Shown here in pieces: positions 12,671 through 13,382 of a stretch of 13,382 nucleotides of DNA. The stretch covers positions 1-13,382 of the forward strand of contig JAICUE010000030.1 in the NCBI GenBank assembly GCA_025936015.1, in the 5' to 3' direction. Numbering within the stretch: position 1 is the stretch's first letter; the number at the start of each line of letters is the position of its first letter. Origin of the DNA: Gemmatimonadaceae bacterium. Its GTDB lineage: Bacteria > Gemmatimonadota > Gemmatimonadetes > Gemmatimonadales > Gemmatimonadaceae. A model generated the notes under the pieces. The model was not told the origin of the DNA. It saw only the letters and a program-made list of their open reading frames with translations, and did no database searches. The translations under genes were made by a program, and so were the position numbers.

Positions 12671-13207
12671 CTTCTTGGCAGCGGACGAGCGCGTGCTGCT
12701 GGACTTCTTGGCGCTGGTCGAGCTGGACGAGGAGCCGCCGCGTGACGAGCCTCCGCTGCTCGACGAGGACCCGCCGCGCATGCTGCTGCCGCCGGCTGAC
12801 CCAGCGCCACCGGCTGACCCGCTCGAGCTGCTCGACGCACTGCCACCGCCCGTGCCGGAAGCACCGCTACGGGCACCGCCAGCGCCGCTGCTCGCGCGAC
12901 CGGCACCACCACCGCGGGAGGAGCGAGCGGGGGCGCGCTTGCCGAAGAGCGTGTCCTCGTCGTCGTCCTCGGCGGTCACGGTCTCGCTCACACCGGCTTC
13001 GGCGTCCTCGTCTTCCTCGTCGACGTCGTCGGTGCTGTCCCAGAGGCTCTCACTGTCGTCCTTGTGGAGCGTTCCCCACCCGCCGTCTTCCTCATCATCA
13101 TCGTCGAACGACGAGCCGCCGCTTCCGCCACCGAAGCCGCCCTCGTCGCTATCGTCGTCCCGATCGGAAAACAGGAGTTCCTCGTTCAACTCGTCACCGC
13201 GCGGCAT
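12404..13207 (-). CDS. Charge-polarised histone H1-like protein
   Basis: A 267-residue protein in three blocks. Residues 1-88 are strongly acidic (DRDDDSDEGG, FDDDDEEDGG, DVDEEDEDAE, EDDDEDTLFG). Residues about 95-165 are a Ser/Gly/Arg linker with SSSSSG runs. Residues 167-267 are Lys/Ala/Gly-rich, with about a dozen AKKG/AKKS/ARKG units ending GAKRGRR, like the C-terminal tail of histone H1 and of bacterial H1-like proteins (HctB, AlgP). That tail class binds DNA without sequence specificity. The acidic block is less usual and could self-shield the tail or contact partners. The frame is open 48 codons further upstream, but the ATG at 13207 has GGGAGG (13218-13213) 5 bases away. A promoter lies 136-164 bases upstream and a strong terminator follows. 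It is transcribed alone. Nucleoid binding is inferred from composition; no folded domain is seen. Confidence 0.85.
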   Translation of the reverse strand: MPRGDELNEELLFSDRDDDSDEGGFGGGSGGSSFDDDDEEDGGWGTLHKDDSESLWDSTDDVDEEDEDAEAGVSETVTAEDDDEDTLFGKRAPARSSRGGGAGRASSGAGGARSGASGTGGGSASSSSSGSAGGAGSAGGSSMRGGSSSSSGGSSRGGSSSSSTSAKKSSSTRSSAAKKSGGSAAKKGGAKKGAAKKGGANRTAKGGAKKSGARKSGSAAKKGGARKGGAAKKTSSARSGSAMKKGGARKGAAKKGGAKKGAKRGRR

Positions 13208-13342
13208 GACCGCCTCCCTGGATTGTATGGTGCCCCACTCGGATGCGCTGCTTCTCACCGGAGTTGTGGTTGACCGCTGCAGGTCGCGTGCCTTACGACG
13301 TGCGACACCGCGCTCCGGTGCGCGCGACTGTGCGCGCATCAC

Positions 13343-13371
13343 CCAATACAACGAGATGCGAAGCGCGTCAA
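13343..13371 (-). promoter_or_regulatory. Sigma70-type promoter of the H1-like gene
   Basis: On the minus strand TTGACG (13371-13366) and TATTGG (13348-13343) are exactly 17 bases apart. The -35 box matches 5 of 6 consensus positions and the -10 box 4 of 6. It would give a leader of about 130 bases before the ATG at 13207, long enough for regulation, though I see no strong structure in it. Confidence 0.6.
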
Positions 13372-13382
13372 GCGAGGGCGCA

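Noticed and set aside
12448..13209. Plus-strand frame rich in Arg/Ser/Pro opposite the H1-like gene
   Set aside because: It is the antisense reading of low-complexity Lys/Ala/Ser codons; it has no ribosome-binding site and no domain.
1..13382. tRNA, rRNA, transposase or restriction-modification genes
   Set aside because: No cloverleaf-like sequence with a TTCGANNC loop in context, no rRNA-like tract, and no transposase, integrase or methyltransferase motifs were seen on either strand.

Overview
The window is high-GC bacterial DNA, roughly two-thirds G+C by eye, densely coding, with no rRNA, tRNA, insertion sequence or CRISPR array that I can recognise. Gene content, codon use, and the mix of an M61 peptidase, a chromosomally placed RPA-type initiator and an AAKK-repeat histone-like protein suggest an environmental bacterium of the Gemmatimonadota or a similar high-GC phylum. 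That assignment is inference, because no marker gene is present.

Layout from left to right. The N-terminus of a secreted protein runs off the left edge on the minus strand (1-183). Next come a cold-shock protein (minus, 312-521) with a clear terminator and a 69-residue zinc-ribbon protein (minus, 755-964). A putative lipoprotein is divergent from it (plus, 1071-1859), with overlapping promoters between the two. A minus-strand run that could be one operon follows, in transcription order: SPFH/stomatin-like membrane protein (6214-5153), small zinc-ribbon protein (5150-4929), OB-fold plus HD-domain nuclease of the YhaM type (4870-3860) and secreted M61 peptidase with a PDZ domain (3792-1867). 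Upstream of it, also on the minus strand, are an S41 C-terminal-processing protease (7996-6404), a conserved 56-residue protein (8261-8091) and an RPA-type replication initiator homologue (about 9277-8405). Perfect hairpins separate several of these units.

A phospholipase D-type cardiolipin synthase (plus, 9340-10641) diverges from the initiator homologue. It converges on a MerR-like regulator (minus, 11200-10658) that lies downstream of an alpha/beta hydrolase (minus, 12221-11235). The last gene (minus, 13207-12404) encodes a charge-polarised protein: an acidic N-terminal third, a Ser/Gly linker and a histone H1-like Lys/Ala tail. It has a good promoter and a very strong terminator.

Much of the window concerns the cell envelope and protein quality control: SPFH scaffold, S41 and M61 peptidases, cardiolipin synthase, a lipoprotein and possibly an NlpC/P60 hydrolase. 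It also holds nucleic-acid-binding proteins: cold-shock protein, YhaM-like nuclease, RPA homologue and H1-like protein. I see no obvious defence system or biosynthetic cluster. The most unusual signal is an 8-mer, GCCTAACG, found seven times. It accounts for every CCTAA/TTAGG that I find, and inside genes it forces otherwise absent TTA leucine codons.
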